Assembly: GCA_009773645.1 (NCBI GenBank)
Contig: WSYB01000037.1
Coordinates: 1-55,978 of the forward strand
Source: Geobacteraceae bacterium
Lineage (GTDB): Bacteria; Desulfobacterota; Desulfuromonadia; Geobacterales; Geobacteraceae
Direction of reading: 5' to 3'
Length of the DNA stretch: 55,978 nucleotides
Of the stretch, positions 16,634-25,322 are shown piece by piece (within the stretch, counting starts at the first letter, position 1; each line of letters opens with the position of its first letter). The notes below the pieces were generated by a model. That model was not told where the DNA came from. It was given only the letters and a program-made list of their open reading frames with translations, and did no database searches. Made by a program: the position numbers and the translations under genes.

Positions 16634-19398
16634 TTTTTCATCAGATACCAGACCGACGGCTCGGTCCCCAACTGCGCAAAGACCTGGTAAGCCCGCTCCG
16701 ACCGAACCAGGCGAGCGACCCTTGAGGAGCTGTCGTTCAGGTCGCCGAAGATGATGGCACCGGTCGGGCAGCTCTGGGCGCAGGCGGTCACCACCTCTCC
16801 GTCCCGAACCGGCCGCCCGTGATCCTTTGCCTTGTCCTTGGCGGCGCGGATACGCTGGATGCAGAAGGTGCACTTCTCCATCATCCCCCTGGTGCGCGTC
16901 GACAGATCGGGATTGCGCATCCTGTCCAGCGGTTTTTCCCACCGGTGCGACCACCAGTTGAAGCGCCTCACCTTGTACGGGCAGTTGTGGGAGCAGTAGC
17001 GTGTGCCGATGCAACGGTTGTAGACCTGGACGTTCAGCCCCTCGGGGTTGTGGTAGGCGGCGTAGACCGGACAGACCGGTTCGCATGGGGCGTAGTGGCA
17101 GTGCTGGCAGAGCATGGGGATGAATTCGACACCGCCGGGCACATCATAAAAGGGTTCGATGCGCAGCCATGACATCTCCCGGCCGCGCAGGTGATCCTTC
17201 GCACCGGTCACCGGCACGTTGTTCTCCACGTAGCAGGCTGCGGCGCAGGCGCCGCAACCGATGCAAAGGGCGAGATCGATGGCCATGGCCCAGCGGTGCT
17301 CGGGGTGGGTGTGCTCCGGGTAGAGGCTGGCACGCTTGTACTCTTCCTTGCGGTGCGCCGGGTCGGGGATGATCCCCCGGCCGTGCTGGGAGGAGGAGCC
17401 GGCAAGAACCGGCAGATCCACACGCTTGCCGGTCTTCTCCAGGCGCAGGCCGTCCAGGTGGCATAGCGCCTCGCCGGTGCGCGGGTCGGCGCCGCCGGGG
17501 TTTGCTTCGAGCAGGTCGCGCTGGACGACGCAGACTCCGGCGGGAAGTCCAGGCTGAACCTTCACCGGCAGCACTGCCGACCAGTGACCGATGGAGAGGC
17601 GCAGTTCGTCGCTCTCGGCCAGGCGTAGCAGTGCGGCGTCCGTAGCGGAAATAGAAACCCATGCACCGTAGGAGACGGTGGTCAGCGGATCAGGGATATC
17701 CTCCAGCAGCTGTAAGGGACGGCTGCGGCCGTCAAAGCGGCGGATCGAGGGAGCAACGACCAGCATCGGCGGCTCGGAGGGGGGCGAAAGCCTGAGACCG
17801 CGCAGAAAGGCGGTTGCGCCCCGTGCATTGAGAACCACCGGCGGCGCCGTCACCGGTTCCTCCACGAACCCCCGGTCGACGAAAGACCGGAGGGTATGCG
17901 TGTCGTAGCGGCGGCGCCATTCTCCGAAGAGGTGCTCCTGGTAGTTGCCGGGGACGGCGGCCCCTGACCGCCGTCGCAGCTCCAGCAGGATATCCCCCTC
18001 GCTGCGCGTATCGTGCAGAGGAAGGACCGCCGGCCTGATGAGGCCCCGCACCCCCCGGCGCGGCTCGACGTCACCCCATGACTCAAGGGAATGAGAGAGG
18101 GGGAGAACCAGATCCATCTCCCGCAGCGTCTCGTCGAAAAAATCGCCGAGCCCCACCCGCAGCGTTGCCCCCCGCAGTCTCCCGGCGAAGTTCCAGGCAA
18201 CGGGGGCGTGGAAGACCGGATTGGCGCGGGCGACGAACAGGACGCCGGCCTCCCCGCGCTCCAGTTGCCCGGCAAGCCGCTCCAGGTCGAGAAGGGAGCC
18301 GACACCGGCGTAGTTCTCCGTCCGGGTAAAGTCGACACTCTTCCCGGTCGCTCCCAGTGTCCACTGCAGCAGCCCAGCCAGCATCGCCGCGGCCAGCCCT
18401 CCCTCTCCGCCGGTGGCGCCGCCGCCGGTAAGCACCAGCGGCTCCTGCGCCCGGGAGAGCCCCGCGGCCAACTCCTCCAGCTCTCCCGGCGACAGCCCGG
18501 TGGCCGAAGCCGCCGCGGAGAGGGTTACGTCAGGCAGGGCGGCCACCGTCGCGGCCGGCAGGGACCGTCGGCCTCCGTCGGCCAGACGCCGCAGCAGCCA
18601 AGCGAGGAGGTGTGGTTCGCTCCCGGGCCGCAACGGCAGGCGGAGGTCGGCGTTGGCGCCGGTGAGGGAAAAGTGCGGCTCGGCGTGCCACCAGCGCCGG
18701 CCGGGGCGGCCGGCCCGGTTGGCGAACTGCCGGGCAAAGTCGACCGGAGTAACGAAGGTTTCCAGCAGGTCGGCGCCCAGGGTAAAGAGGGCATCTGCCT
18801 GATCGGTACGGTAGTGCGGCACCTCCCCCTGGCCGAACAGCAGGGCGTTGGCCTGCCGCAGAGCGGCGTGGCAGAAGAGCTCGAATTCAGGGAGGCGTTC
18901 CAACTCCAGGGCCGCGCAGCTCTCCCCGAGCAGGGCCGCCAGTGAGCCGGTGGTGCGGCCGGCCAGGTAGATGCTGCGCCGCCCGGTCCCGCGGGCCTCA
19001 TCCAGGGCAGCGAGGATACGCGCGTATGCCTCGTCCCAGGAGATGGCCCGGAACTCTCCTCCTTCCCGCAGCAGCGGTCCCTTCAATCGCTGCGGATGGT
19101 AAAGACGCCAGAGGGATGCCTGCCCGCGCACGCACAGGCCGCCGGCGCTGACCGGGTGGTCCGGAACCCCCTCCGCCTTCACCGGCCACCTGTCACGCAA
19201 CCGCACCTGCATGCCGCAGCCGGCCGGGCATTCGGTGCAGGTGCCGGGGTGCCAGAGGGCCTCGCCGGGGATTACTCCCTCCTCGGGGGGAACCAGGTAG
19301 GAAATCAGCCTGTTCTGCTCCTTCTCCGAGCTGCAGGCAGAGAGGGCAGCGGTTCCCGTAACGAGACCGAGCATATGCAGAAAGGTGCGGCGGTCCAT
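16615..19398 (-). CDS. ActB-like molybdopterin-fold / iron-sulfur subunit
   Basis: 927 residues. The N-terminus has a Tat-like motif and a lipobox (DRRTFLHMLG, then LSACSS), so it is exported and probably lipid-anchored. Residues ~50-670 have the molybdopterin oxidoreductase fold with an N-terminal cluster motif CTECPAGC...GGLC. The last ~250 residues form a four-cluster ferredoxin domain: CIGCGACAAAC, CQHCHYAPCEPVCP, CIGTRYCSHNCP, CTFC and CAQSCPTGAI. This fused order is that of ActB in alternative complex III, which carries electrons from the ActC quinol site to ActA hemes. Characterised ActB proteins hold no molybdenum cofactor; here the N-terminal cysteines survive, which is notable. Just upstream are a 7-bp tandem repeat and a palindrome. 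Confidence 0.9.
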   Translation of the reverse strand: MDRRTFLHMLGLVTGTAALSACSSEKEQNRLISYLVPPEEGVIPGEALWHPGTCTECPAGCGMQVRLRDRWPVKAEGVPDHPVSAGGLCVRGQASLWRLYHPQRLKGPLLREGGEFRAISWDEAYARILAALDEARGTGRRSIYLAGRTTGSLAALLGESCAALELERLPEFELFCHAALRQANALLFGQGEVPHYRTDQADALFTLGADLLETFVTPVDFARQFANRAGRPGRRWWHAEPHFSLTGANADLRLPLRPGSEPHLLAWLLRRLADGGRRSLPAATVAALPDVTLSAAASATGLSPGELEELAAGLSRAQEPLVLTGGGATGGEGGLAAAMLAGLLQWTLGATGKSVDFTRTENYAGVGSLLDLERLAGQLERGEAGVLFVARANPVFHAPVAWNFAGRLRGATLRVGLGDFFDETLREMDLVLPLSHSLESWGDVEPRRGVRGLIRPAVLPLHDTRSEGDILLELRRRSGAAVPGNYQEHLFGEWRRRYDTHTLRSFVDRGFVEEPVTAPPVVLNARGATAFLRGLRLSPPSEPPMLVVAPSIRRFDGRSRPLQLLEDIPDPLTTVSYGAWVSISATDAALLRLAESDELRLSIGHWSAVLPVKVQPGLPAGVCVVQRDLLEANPGGADPRTGEALCHLDGLRLEKTGKRVDLPVLAGSSSQHGRGIIPDPAHRKEEYKRASLYPEHTHPEHRWAMAIDLALCIGCGACAAACYVENNVPVTGAKDHLRGREMSWLRIEPFYDVPGGVEFIPMLCQHCHYAPCEPVCPVYAAYHNPEGLNVQVYNRCIGTRYCSHNCPYKVRRFNWWSHRWEKPLDRMRNPDLSTRTRGMMEKCTFCIQRIRAAKDKAKDHGRPVRDGEVVTACAQSCPTGAIIFGDLNDSSSRVARLVRSERAYQVFAQLGTEPSVWYLMKKVRGEG

Positions 19399-19403
19399 GA
19401 TTC

Positions 19404-19435
19404 AGGTCCGAGGTCCGAGGTCCGAGGTCCGAGGT
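19404..19435. repeat. 7-bp tandem repeat upstream of the ActB-like gene
   Basis: AGGTCCG is repeated four times with a partial fifth copy immediately before the ActB-like start. On the coding strand it reads CGGACCT repeats, so no normal Shine-Dalgarno is present in the usual place before ATG 19398. The gap it occupies (19399-19562) is the longest in the operon. Confidence 0.9.
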
Positions 19436-19538
19436 TTTGGGTTAAAGGCAAAATACACGTTATTCTCTCCTTTTACACGCACAACTGCTCCCATAATTAT
19501 TGAACCTACCTAGAGCCTCGTATCTCGTTCCTCGCGTC

Positions 19539-19568
19539 AGGTAGGGCACGGCACGCCGTGCCCTACCT
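19539..19568. repeat. Perfect palindrome inside the operon
   Basis: Fourteen-base arms (AGGTAGGGCACGGC and its complement) flank an AC centre. The palindrome overlaps the last codons of the ActA-like gene. It resembles short repetitive extragenic palindromes. It could act as an mRNA stabiliser or attenuator between ActA and ActB, but it lacks a T tract on the coding strand. Confidence 0.85.
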
Positions 19569-20093
19569 GTGACACGTGGCGCAGTCGGTCGGGGCGCCCC
19601 TTGCACGGTGACAGGTCACGCACCACCCCATCGTCAGCGGCCGCACCCGTTTCGTCCGCTCCATCTTCGCCACCGCCCCATGACAGGCGGAACAGTCGAC
19701 CCCGGCCCGCACATGGCGCTTGTGGGTGAAGTGGACATGGTCGGGGAGCCGGTGCACCCGCTGCCAGACGACCGGCTCCCGTCGCTCGACATGTCCCCGC
19801 AGCTTCCGTACCTCCGGCCGCTCAACGGCGATGCTCCGGTGGCAGGCCATGCACGTTGCCAGCGGCGGAACCCCTGCACGGGAGGAGCGATCCGCGAAGG
19901 TGTGGCAGAAGGTGCACGCAAGTTTAAGCCGGTCTGCGTGAACGGTATGGGGGAAGTCGATCGGCTGCACCGGCGCTACCGGGGCTTGCTCCCGATGACG
20001 GGCCAGAACCGCCAGGACCAGCAGGGCCAACCCAAACCAGCCGACCAGGGCGAGCCGGGCGAGCAGACGCATCCTCCATTTATCCCCCCTCAT
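19563..20093 (-). CDS. Pentaheme cytochrome c, ActA-like
   Basis: 176 residues. A basic start and hydrophobic segment (LLARLALVGWFGLALLVLAV) form an uncleaved anchor or signal. Five heme motifs follow: CTFCH, CMACH, CSACH, CVTCH and CATCH. Histidines such as FPHTVHAD and HFTHKRH fit bis-His ligation as in the cytochrome c7/c3 group. Alternative complex III ActA is a pentaheme cytochrome with one membrane anchor, and position next to ActB supports that role: receiving electrons from ActB and passing them to periplasmic carriers. The start overlaps the preceding stop (ATGA). The C-terminus ends right after the fifth motif (CATCHR) and lies within a palindrome. Confidence 0.88.
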   Translation of the reverse strand: MRGDKWRMRLLARLALVGWFGLALLVLAVLARHREQAPVAPVQPIDFPHTVHADRLKLACTFCHTFADRSSRAGVPPLATCMACHRSIAVERPEVRKLRGHVERREPVVWQRVHRLPDHVHFTHKRHVRAGVDCSACHGAVAKMERTKRVRPLTMGWCVTCHRARGAPTDCATCHR

Positions 20094-21337
20094 GGCGCCG
20101 CCTTTTCCAGCAGATAGGCCGCTACCGCCTCGATCTCCGCCTCGGTGAGGGGAAGCTTCGGCATCTCAGGGTAGGCGGGATCCCGCTTCACCGGGGTGCG
20201 GATAAAGGCCTTAAGCGCTTCGGGGTCTTCTCGGTACTTCGGCACCACGGCGTCCAAGGGGGGGCCGACCAGCCTGACTTCGAAGCGGTGGCAGACCGCG
20301 CATATCCGCTCAAACACCGCTTTCCCTTCGACCACCGCCGGCGCCATGCCCGCGGCCGGCTTCTTCTCCGAGGCTGGCGCAGATGTGAGCACGGCGTCAA
20401 GGCCGCCCCGGCTCGCCTCGTCGAGGGCGTTCTCCCGCGCCTGATGGTCGATCAGAACCCATAACGCGAAGAGCGCCAGAAAAAGGGCGAGTATTGGCAG
20501 GGCGCGACGCTTCTCCGTCTTTATCAAAGCACCGGCCAGTTGCAAGGCGAGGATGGCGGCCAGCACCAAAGCTGCGGCGGCGAGCAGCCATACCGCGCCG
20601 GAAAGGGCGATTGCCGGCAGATTGAACAGACCGAAGAGGAGCACCGGCGGCCAGGCGAGCATGAAGAGCAGGGCCATCCCCCCGCCGAGGCGGCGGGGAA
20701 ACCTCGCGTCTTCAGGCTCCGCCGTCCGCTCGCCGAGCAGAATAATGACGGCACCGGTGGCGGCAAAGGAGAGGCAGGTGAATTCCAGGTAGCGTGCTGT
20801 CCCGCTCCAGGAGAGAAGGAGCATCGGCACTGGCTCCAGCAGCGGCCACTTTTCCGGCATGACCAGCAGGCCCGATCCGCAGCAGAGAAGAAAGCTGGAA
20901 ACGAGGACGAGGGCTATGCCGGCAAGGCCGCAGCTGGCCCGCAGCGGCATGCCGCGTCCCTGCCGCAGGAGGCGCCTGTAAAGGGAGAGGAGAGCGAGAC
21001 CGGCCAGAAGCGGTGTCAGTGTCCCCGCCCAGAACGGGCCTGACGGTGCCAGGGGGGGGTAGCCGAACTGCACGCCGAGAAGGATGAGCACCGCGGTCAG
21101 GCCGAGCAGAGCCACCGTGCCGGGGCCGGGCGCCACCCGTTTAAGGATTGCGGCCGCCAGACCCCGGTGGCGGTCCGGGGTGCCGAAGATGTCGAGAGCG
21201 ACTGCCGCAGTCGCCCCGCCGGCCATCACGCCGAGCCGGGCAAAATGGATGCAGAGGACCAGCGGCAGAACTGACTTCAACAGGGTGAGATTCACAGGAG
21301 TACCCAGAGCATAAACCGACCTTCCGCCGGCCGTCAT
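20090..21337 (-). CDS. Polytopic membrane protein with C-terminal monoheme cytochrome c
   Basis: 415 residues. The first ~300 hold about eight membrane segments (VLPLVLCIHFARLGVMAGG, GTVALLGLTAVLILLGVQFG, CGLAGIALVLVSSFLLCCG, MALLFMLAWPPVLLFGLFN, ILALFLALFALWVLIDHQA). The C-terminal ~100 residues form a class I cytochrome c: CAVCHRF, then MPKLPLTEAEIEAVAAYLLEKA, where the Met is the likely sixth heme ligand. It may fill the place of ActE, the monoheme subunit of alternative complex III, which is not otherwise in the operon; that is inference. Both ends overlap neighbours by 4 bases. I do not recognise the membrane part as a named family. Confidence 0.75.
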   Translation of the reverse strand: MTAGGRSVYALGTPVNLTLLKSVLPLVLCIHFARLGVMAGGATAAVALDIFGTPDRHRGLAAAILKRVAPGPGTVALLGLTAVLILLGVQFGYPPLAPSGPFWAGTLTPLLAGLALLSLYRRLLRQGRGMPLRASCGLAGIALVLVSSFLLCCGSGLLVMPEKWPLLEPVPMLLLSWSGTARYLEFTCLSFAATGAVIILLGERTAEPEDARFPRRLGGGMALLFMLAWPPVLLFGLFNLPAIALSGAVWLLAAAALVLAAILALQLAGALIKTEKRRALPILALFLALFALWVLIDHQARENALDEASRGGLDAVLTSAPASEKKPAAGMAPAVVEGKAVFERICAVCHRFEVRLVGPPLDAVVPKYREDPEALKAFIRTPVKRDPAYPEMPKLPLTEAEIEAVAAYLLEKAAP

Positions 21338-22152
21338 CCGGCCTTTTTATCATCCATGTAGGAACGGTGCAGCAGCCAGGCGAGGATTCCCCATATCACC
21401 AGCAAGGCAACAACAGCACCTCCCCAGAGCTTGCGGCGCTTCAGTTCCTCCTCGATTGCGTCGACCCGGCCGCGGATAGTCCCCAATTCCGACTGGAAGG
21501 CGGCGGTCCGGCTGCGCACCTTCTCTACGTCAACGCTGTGGAAGAGGCGGTGGAACCGGTTGCGCAGGGCGAAGAGCTCCCCGCTCATCTCGCGGGTGGC
21601 GATACCGATCCGGTGCATGGCCGCCAGCGACTGCTCCAGCTCGGTGATCCTCCGGTCGGTTTCGCTCACTGCCGATTTAATCTCATTGGCCCGGCCGTAG
21701 TCGTGGCAGCGGGTGCAGTCCCGGTTGTTGATCAGGTCCGGGGTCGCCATCCGTACCGCGTGGCTGCCGTGACAGGTGACGCACTGCGGGCCGCCCCGGC
21801 CGAGCGCCCGGCCGTGGGCACTGGTGAGGTAGTCCTCCTTGACCCCGACGTGGCAGCGGCCGCAGAAACCGGGGATCGCCTCCTCCGCCGGTTTGCCGAG
21901 GAAGCCCCGCTCCGGGCTCATCGCCATAGCCATGTCGGCCGGGTCGCCGCCGTGGCAGCCGTGGCAGGAGATGCCGTTAGCGGCGTGGATGCTTCCTTTC
22001 CAGAGCCTTACCGGTTCGCCCAACCTGCCCGACTGCGCACCGTGGCACTGAATACAGACCGTCTCCGGCACCTGGGCTGGAGCGGGGGCGGAAAGGAGGA
22101 AAAGCAGCGGCCAAACGGCCAGGATCGGGAGGAACCTTAAAATCAGTTTCAT
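21334..22152 (-). CDS. Five-heme cytochrome c with C-terminal membrane anchor
   Basis: 272 residues. A signal peptide (LPILAVWPLLFLLSAPAPAQ) is followed by CIQCHG, CHGCHG, CGRCHV, CVTCHGSH and CTRCHD. A heme-free region (~150-235) is predicted helical or coiled-coil (ITELEQSLAAMHRIG, FQSELGTIRGRVDAIEEELK). One C-terminal membrane helix (LWGGAVVALLVIWGILAWLL) and a short charged tail close the protein. It therefore holds its hemes on the periplasmic face next to cytochrome b and Rieske. It overlaps both neighbours by 4 bases, so it is a stoichiometric partner of the complex, probably replacing cytochrome c1. Confidence 0.87.
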   Translation of the reverse strand: MKLILRFLPILAVWPLLFLLSAPAPAQVPETVCIQCHGAQSGRLGEPVRLWKGSIHAANGISCHGCHGGDPADMAMAMSPERGFLGKPAEEAIPGFCGRCHVGVKEDYLTSAHGRALGRGGPQCVTCHGSHAVRMATPDLINNRDCTRCHDYGRANEIKSAVSETDRRITELEQSLAAMHRIGIATREMSGELFALRNRFHRLFHSVDVEKVRSRTAAFQSELGTIRGRVDAIEEELKRRKLWGGAVVALLVIWGILAWLLHRSYMDDKKAG

Positions 22153-23249
22153 GAGTAGTGCCCCCAGACGGAAAGGGCTACGAAGAGAGCGACCCCGAGC
22201 ACGTAGGCGGATACGAAGAGGGGACGTCGGGACGGGCGCCGTTCGGGGGAGCGGTCAAGAAAGGGGAGGAGCAGGAGCAGGGTCACTGCCACTCCCTGCA
22301 CCGCCAGACCGAGGAACTCGCTGGGGAGCAGCTTGAGCGTCTGGTAGGCCCAGAGGAAGTACCACTCCGGCTTGATCCCCGGCGGGGTGACAAAGGGGTC
22401 GGCCGGCTCGAAGGCGGCCGGCGGGAAGAAGAGTCCCGGAGCGAAGAAGACCACCCCCAGCAGGAGGGCGAGGAAGAAGGCGATGATCGCCGCGTCCTTG
22501 GCCACGTAATGGGGGAAGAAAGGAATCCCGCCGGGATGCTCTTCGTGGCGGAACGTTGTCGAGGGGGGGGGTGCCTGCCAGTCATGGCCGAAGGGGGGAC
22601 GGGAGATCCCCACTCGGCGCACGCAGAAGAGGTGGAATAGCACCAGCATACCGAAAAGGAGGGGGAAGCCCATGACGTGCAGGGCGAAGAACCGTCCCAA
22701 GGTCGGCTGGCCGACCATGGCGCCGCCGCGCAGGAAACGGACAGCGGCGTCGCCGATCATGGGTAGTTCTTGAGAGCTGTTGGTGGCCACAGTGGTTGCC
22801 CAGAAGGAAAGCTGACTCCAGGGGAGGAGGTAACCCGTCAAGCACATCCCCAGCGACAACAACAAGAGGAGGAATCCTGCCACCCAGGTCAGTTCGCGGG
22901 GGCGTTTGTAGCTTCCCATGAAGAGGACCGAGAGCATGTGTAACAGCAGCGCCAGGACGATGATGTTGGACCCCACTGCGTGTATAGTGCGGATCAGCCA
23001 GCCGAAAGGGACTTCGTTCATGATCCGCTGCACGCTGCGGAAGGCTTCATCGGTGTTGGGATTGTAATAGATGAGGAGCAGAATGCCGGTGGCGATTTGC
23101 ACGGTGAATAGGGTCAGCAGCACCGCTCCCAGAGTATACCAGGCATTGATGTTGCGGGGGAGGAGATATTTGGTGAGGTTCTGCTCCAGAATGTCGCGAA
23201 TCCCGAGCCGCGCGTCGATAAAGTCGGCCATTTTTTTACCCAAGCCCAT
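22149..23249 (-). CDS. Cytochrome b of a bc-type quinol oxidoreductase
   Basis: 366 residues, a fused cytochrome b with N- and C-terminal parts and eight or so helices. Heme b ligands are visible as two His pairs: RTIHAVGSN and LLLHMLSV in one helix pair, ALHVMGF and LFHLFCV in the other. The quinol-site PEWY motif is present (IKPEWYFLW). It oxidises menaquinol together with the Rieske protein at the outer face of the inner membrane. The start is 9 bases after the Rieske stop. The C-terminal half is shorter than in mitochondrial cytochrome b, closer to the b6/subunit IV type. Confidence 0.93.
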   Translation of the reverse strand: MGLGKKMADFIDARLGIRDILEQNLTKYLLPRNINAWYTLGAVLLTLFTVQIATGILLLIYYNPNTDEAFRSVQRIMNEVPFGWLIRTIHAVGSNIIVLALLLHMLSVLFMGSYKRPRELTWVAGFLLLLLSLGMCLTGYLLPWSQLSFWATTVATNSSQELPMIGDAAVRFLRGGAMVGQPTLGRFFALHVMGFPLLFGMLVLFHLFCVRRVGISRPPFGHDWQAPPPSTTFRHEEHPGGIPFFPHYVAKDAAIIAFFLALLLGVVFFAPGLFFPPAAFEPADPFVTPPGIKPEWYFLWAYQTLKLLPSEFLGLAVQGVAVTLLLLLPFLDRSPERRPSRRPLFVSAYVLGVALFVALSVWGHYS

Positions 23250-23258
23250 GTCTTCCTC

Positions 23259-23678
23259 CTATCCGACCAGCAGGTTGTCGCCCGAAAGGGCAACGGGAAT
23301 TGCCTGCAGGGGTTTGGGCGGAGGACCGCCGAGGACCTTGCCGTCGCCGGCGAAGCGGCCGGCATGACAGGGGCAGAGGAACTCTCCATTCTCCGGGAGC
23401 CACCTGATGATGCAGCCTAAGTGGGTGCAGATGGCCGAAAAGGCGGCGAAGACGCCGGGCGCACTCTGCAGCACCACGGCCGGATGCCCCCGAAACTGGA
23501 AGAAATGAGCCTGACCCGCCCCGACCTGGGCGCGGGGGATATTCACCCGCCCTTTCTCCCCGCCCGTTGGCTGGGGGGAGAGGTATCGGAAAAGGGGGTA
23601 TGCAGCAACCCCGGCGACCAAGGCGCCGAGGGTGCTGAGGGAGAGGACGAGGAATTTCCTTCTACTGCTCACTTCCAT
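23259..23678 (-). CDS. Rieske [2Fe-2S] protein
   Basis: 139 residues from ATG 23678, which has GGAGG 5 bases upstream; a TTG at 23696 is less likely. The N-terminus has an RRKFLVLSLSTLGALVAGVA stretch, a Tat-type signal and anchor. The cluster motifs are CTHLGC and CPCHAG, giving the two Cys and two His ligands, followed by GPPPKPL. It takes the first electron from menaquinol and hands it to the attached cytochrome. It is the first gene of the operon; the 183-base gap to the divergent fbp gene is AT-rich and should hold both promoters. Confidence 0.94.
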   Translation of the reverse strand: MEVSSRRKFLVLSLSTLGALVAGVAAYPLFRYLSPQPTGGEKGRVNIPRAQVGAGQAHFFQFRGHPAVVLQSAPGVFAAFSAICTHLGCIIRWLPENGEFLCPCHAGRFAGDGKVLGGPPPKPLQAIPVALSGDNLLVG

Positions 23679-23861
23679 GTACTCCTCCGGTTTCAAGCCT
23701 TATTGGGTGATTATAAAACATGGCCGCGGCTTTTCAAGTAACCATCCGACGCAATTGTATACGTTTTTCAGTTTTTTTCTTGCCATAATCGGACATTTTC
23801 TTTAACCTTATAGCAATATAACGTTTTGATCTGCACATTTAAATATGATCGGAGGGAATCA

Positions 23862-24806
23862 ATGCCGTACAGTGAACCGGGCAAGACAAAATTTCAAACA
23901 GACCTGCGACGTCACCTGCGCAGCCAGGATATTTGCGATAATCTTATTCACCTCATCTGCGAGATTGCCGAGGCGAGCAAGTATGTCATCAACGCCGTCC
24001 GGACCGGGGATCTGGGGGTAGCGGGTACGTCCAACCTGTACGGCGAGGAGCAGCTTGCCCTGGATGTCCTGTCCGACCGCATCATGAGAAAACGTCTCAT
24101 CCATTCCGGCGTTGTCTGCAACATCGCGTCGGAAGAGATGGAAGAGATATATGAAGTAAAGGCAAACGCGGACGGCCTTTACTCGGTGGCCTATGACCCT
24201 CTGGACGGCTCTTCGCTGGTGGATGTCAATCTGGCCGTCGGGACCATAGTTTCCATTTATTCAGGCTGTGACCTCCTCCAGGAGGGGCGCAAGCAGATTG
24301 CCGCCATGTACATTCTTTACGGGCCACGGGTTTCGATGGTTTATTCGGTGGGGAACGGAGTCCATGAGTTTACCATGAACCACCTCATGGAATTTACCCT
24401 CACCCGTGAAAATATCAGGATGCAACCGTCGGGCAATATATATTCTCCCGGCGGCCTGCGCAACAAGTATAACGATGGAGATGAGAATTTCATCCGCTAC
24501 CTGGAGGCAAAGGGTTGCAAGCTGCGCTATTCGGGAGGTTTTGTGCCGGACATCAATCAGGTGCTGATGAAAGGGAAGGGGATATTCATGTATCCCGCCC
24601 TGAACGGTTCACCCAACGGAAAGCTGCGCGTGTTATTTGAACTGAACCCCATGGCCTTTCTGATTGAGAACGCCGGTGGGGCCGCCAGTACCGGCAGCGC
24701 GCCAATCCTGGACATCAAGCCTGAAAGCCTGGACCAGCGCGCACCGATCTATATAGGATGTGTTGAGGATGTGAATAAGGCAGTGGAATACGTAAACGGC
24801 CGATAA
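23862..24806 (+). CDS. fbp: Class I fructose-1,6-bisphosphatase
   Basis: 314 residues. It hydrolyses fructose 1,6-bisphosphate to fructose 6-phosphate in gluconeogenesis. The class I metal and phosphate signature DPLDGSS lies at about residue 112, preceded by SEEMEEI, and followed by YSGGFVPDINQVL and the C-terminal ENAGGAASTG segment. ATG 23862 has GGAGGG 6 bases upstream; the frame extends to 23826 without a good site. The enzyme suits an acetate-oxidising bacterium that makes its sugars from acetate. It is divergent from the Rieske operon and followed by a small acidic protein gene. Confidence 0.95.
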   Translation: MPYSEPGKTKFQTDLRRHLRSQDICDNLIHLICEIAEASKYVINAVRTGDLGVAGTSNLYGEEQLALDVLSDRIMRKRLIHSGVVCNIASEEMEEIYEVKANADGLYSVAYDPLDGSSLVDVNLAVGTIVSIYSGCDLLQEGRKQIAAMYILYGPRVSMVYSVGNGVHEFTMNHLMEFTLTRENIRMQPSGNIYSPGGLRNKYNDGDENFIRYLEAKGCKLRYSGGFVPDINQVLMKGKGIFMYPALNGSPNGKLRVLFELNPMAFLIENAGGAASTGSAPILDIKPESLDQRAPIYIGCVEDVNKAVEYVNGR

Positions 24807-24861
24807 TTACAAGCCGCGGCTCCGTGCGGTCGCAGGGAGTGGAGACAGTTTAGAGGTTGTT

Positions 24862-25137
24862 ATGGACGATGGGAAAACCCCCCGCAGATTGTGCAGCGAG
24901 ATTCAGCTTTTTGACTTATGTTCCAAGGATGTCTGTGCCCATAAGGACGGCCGTTATTGCACCAAAGGCGATATCCTGGCAAAATTCGAGGCGATAAAGG
25001 ACGAAGAGGATGACCGTTCGCCGGAACAGTTCATGGCTGATGAACTGGATGATTTAGAAGGGGCCGGCGATATGGGATATGACGAAGCTTTTGGTGTTGA
25101 CGAATACGGCGAGGAAGAGGAAGAAGAGGAATTGTAA
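24862..25137 (+). CDS. Small acidic cysteine-containing protein
   Basis: 91 residues. The first third carries five cysteines (RRLCSE, DLCSKDVC, RYC) and could bind a metal; the last third is strongly acidic and ends in a run of Glu (YGEEEEEEEL). There is no signal peptide or membrane segment. It follows fbp by 55 bases on the same strand and precedes a terminator, so both probably share a transcript. I do not recognise a family; a role linked to fbp is only a guess from position. Confidence 0.65.
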   Translation: MDDGKTPRRLCSEIQLFDLCSKDVCAHKDGRYCTKGDILAKFEAIKDEEDDRSPEQFMADELDDLEGAGDMGYDEAFGVDEYGEEEEEEEL

Positions 25138-25203
25138 CACGTATAAGCTGACCAGCTGTGAAACGTGAGACATTCACGCTTCACGAATCGCGCTTATGAA
25201 TTG

Positions 25204-25235
25204 AAGGCCGCCCTGCAAAGGACGGCCTTTTTGTT
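25204..25235 (+). terminator. Rho-independent terminator after fbp unit
   Basis: An 11-bp stem with one mismatch (AAGGCCGCCCT with AGGACGGCCTT), a GCAA loop and a TTTTTG tail. Confidence 0.88.
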
Positions 25236-25322
25236 TGTGCGCCCAATTGATTTCTTATTGCTAAAGATACCCGCCCTTTTGCCGATACATTTATCTCAAC
25301 AACGATACGCACGAGGTGAAAC

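Noticed and set aside
16606-19435. Tandem repeats as a CRISPR array
   Set aside because: The units are 7 bp without spacers and no cas genes are present.
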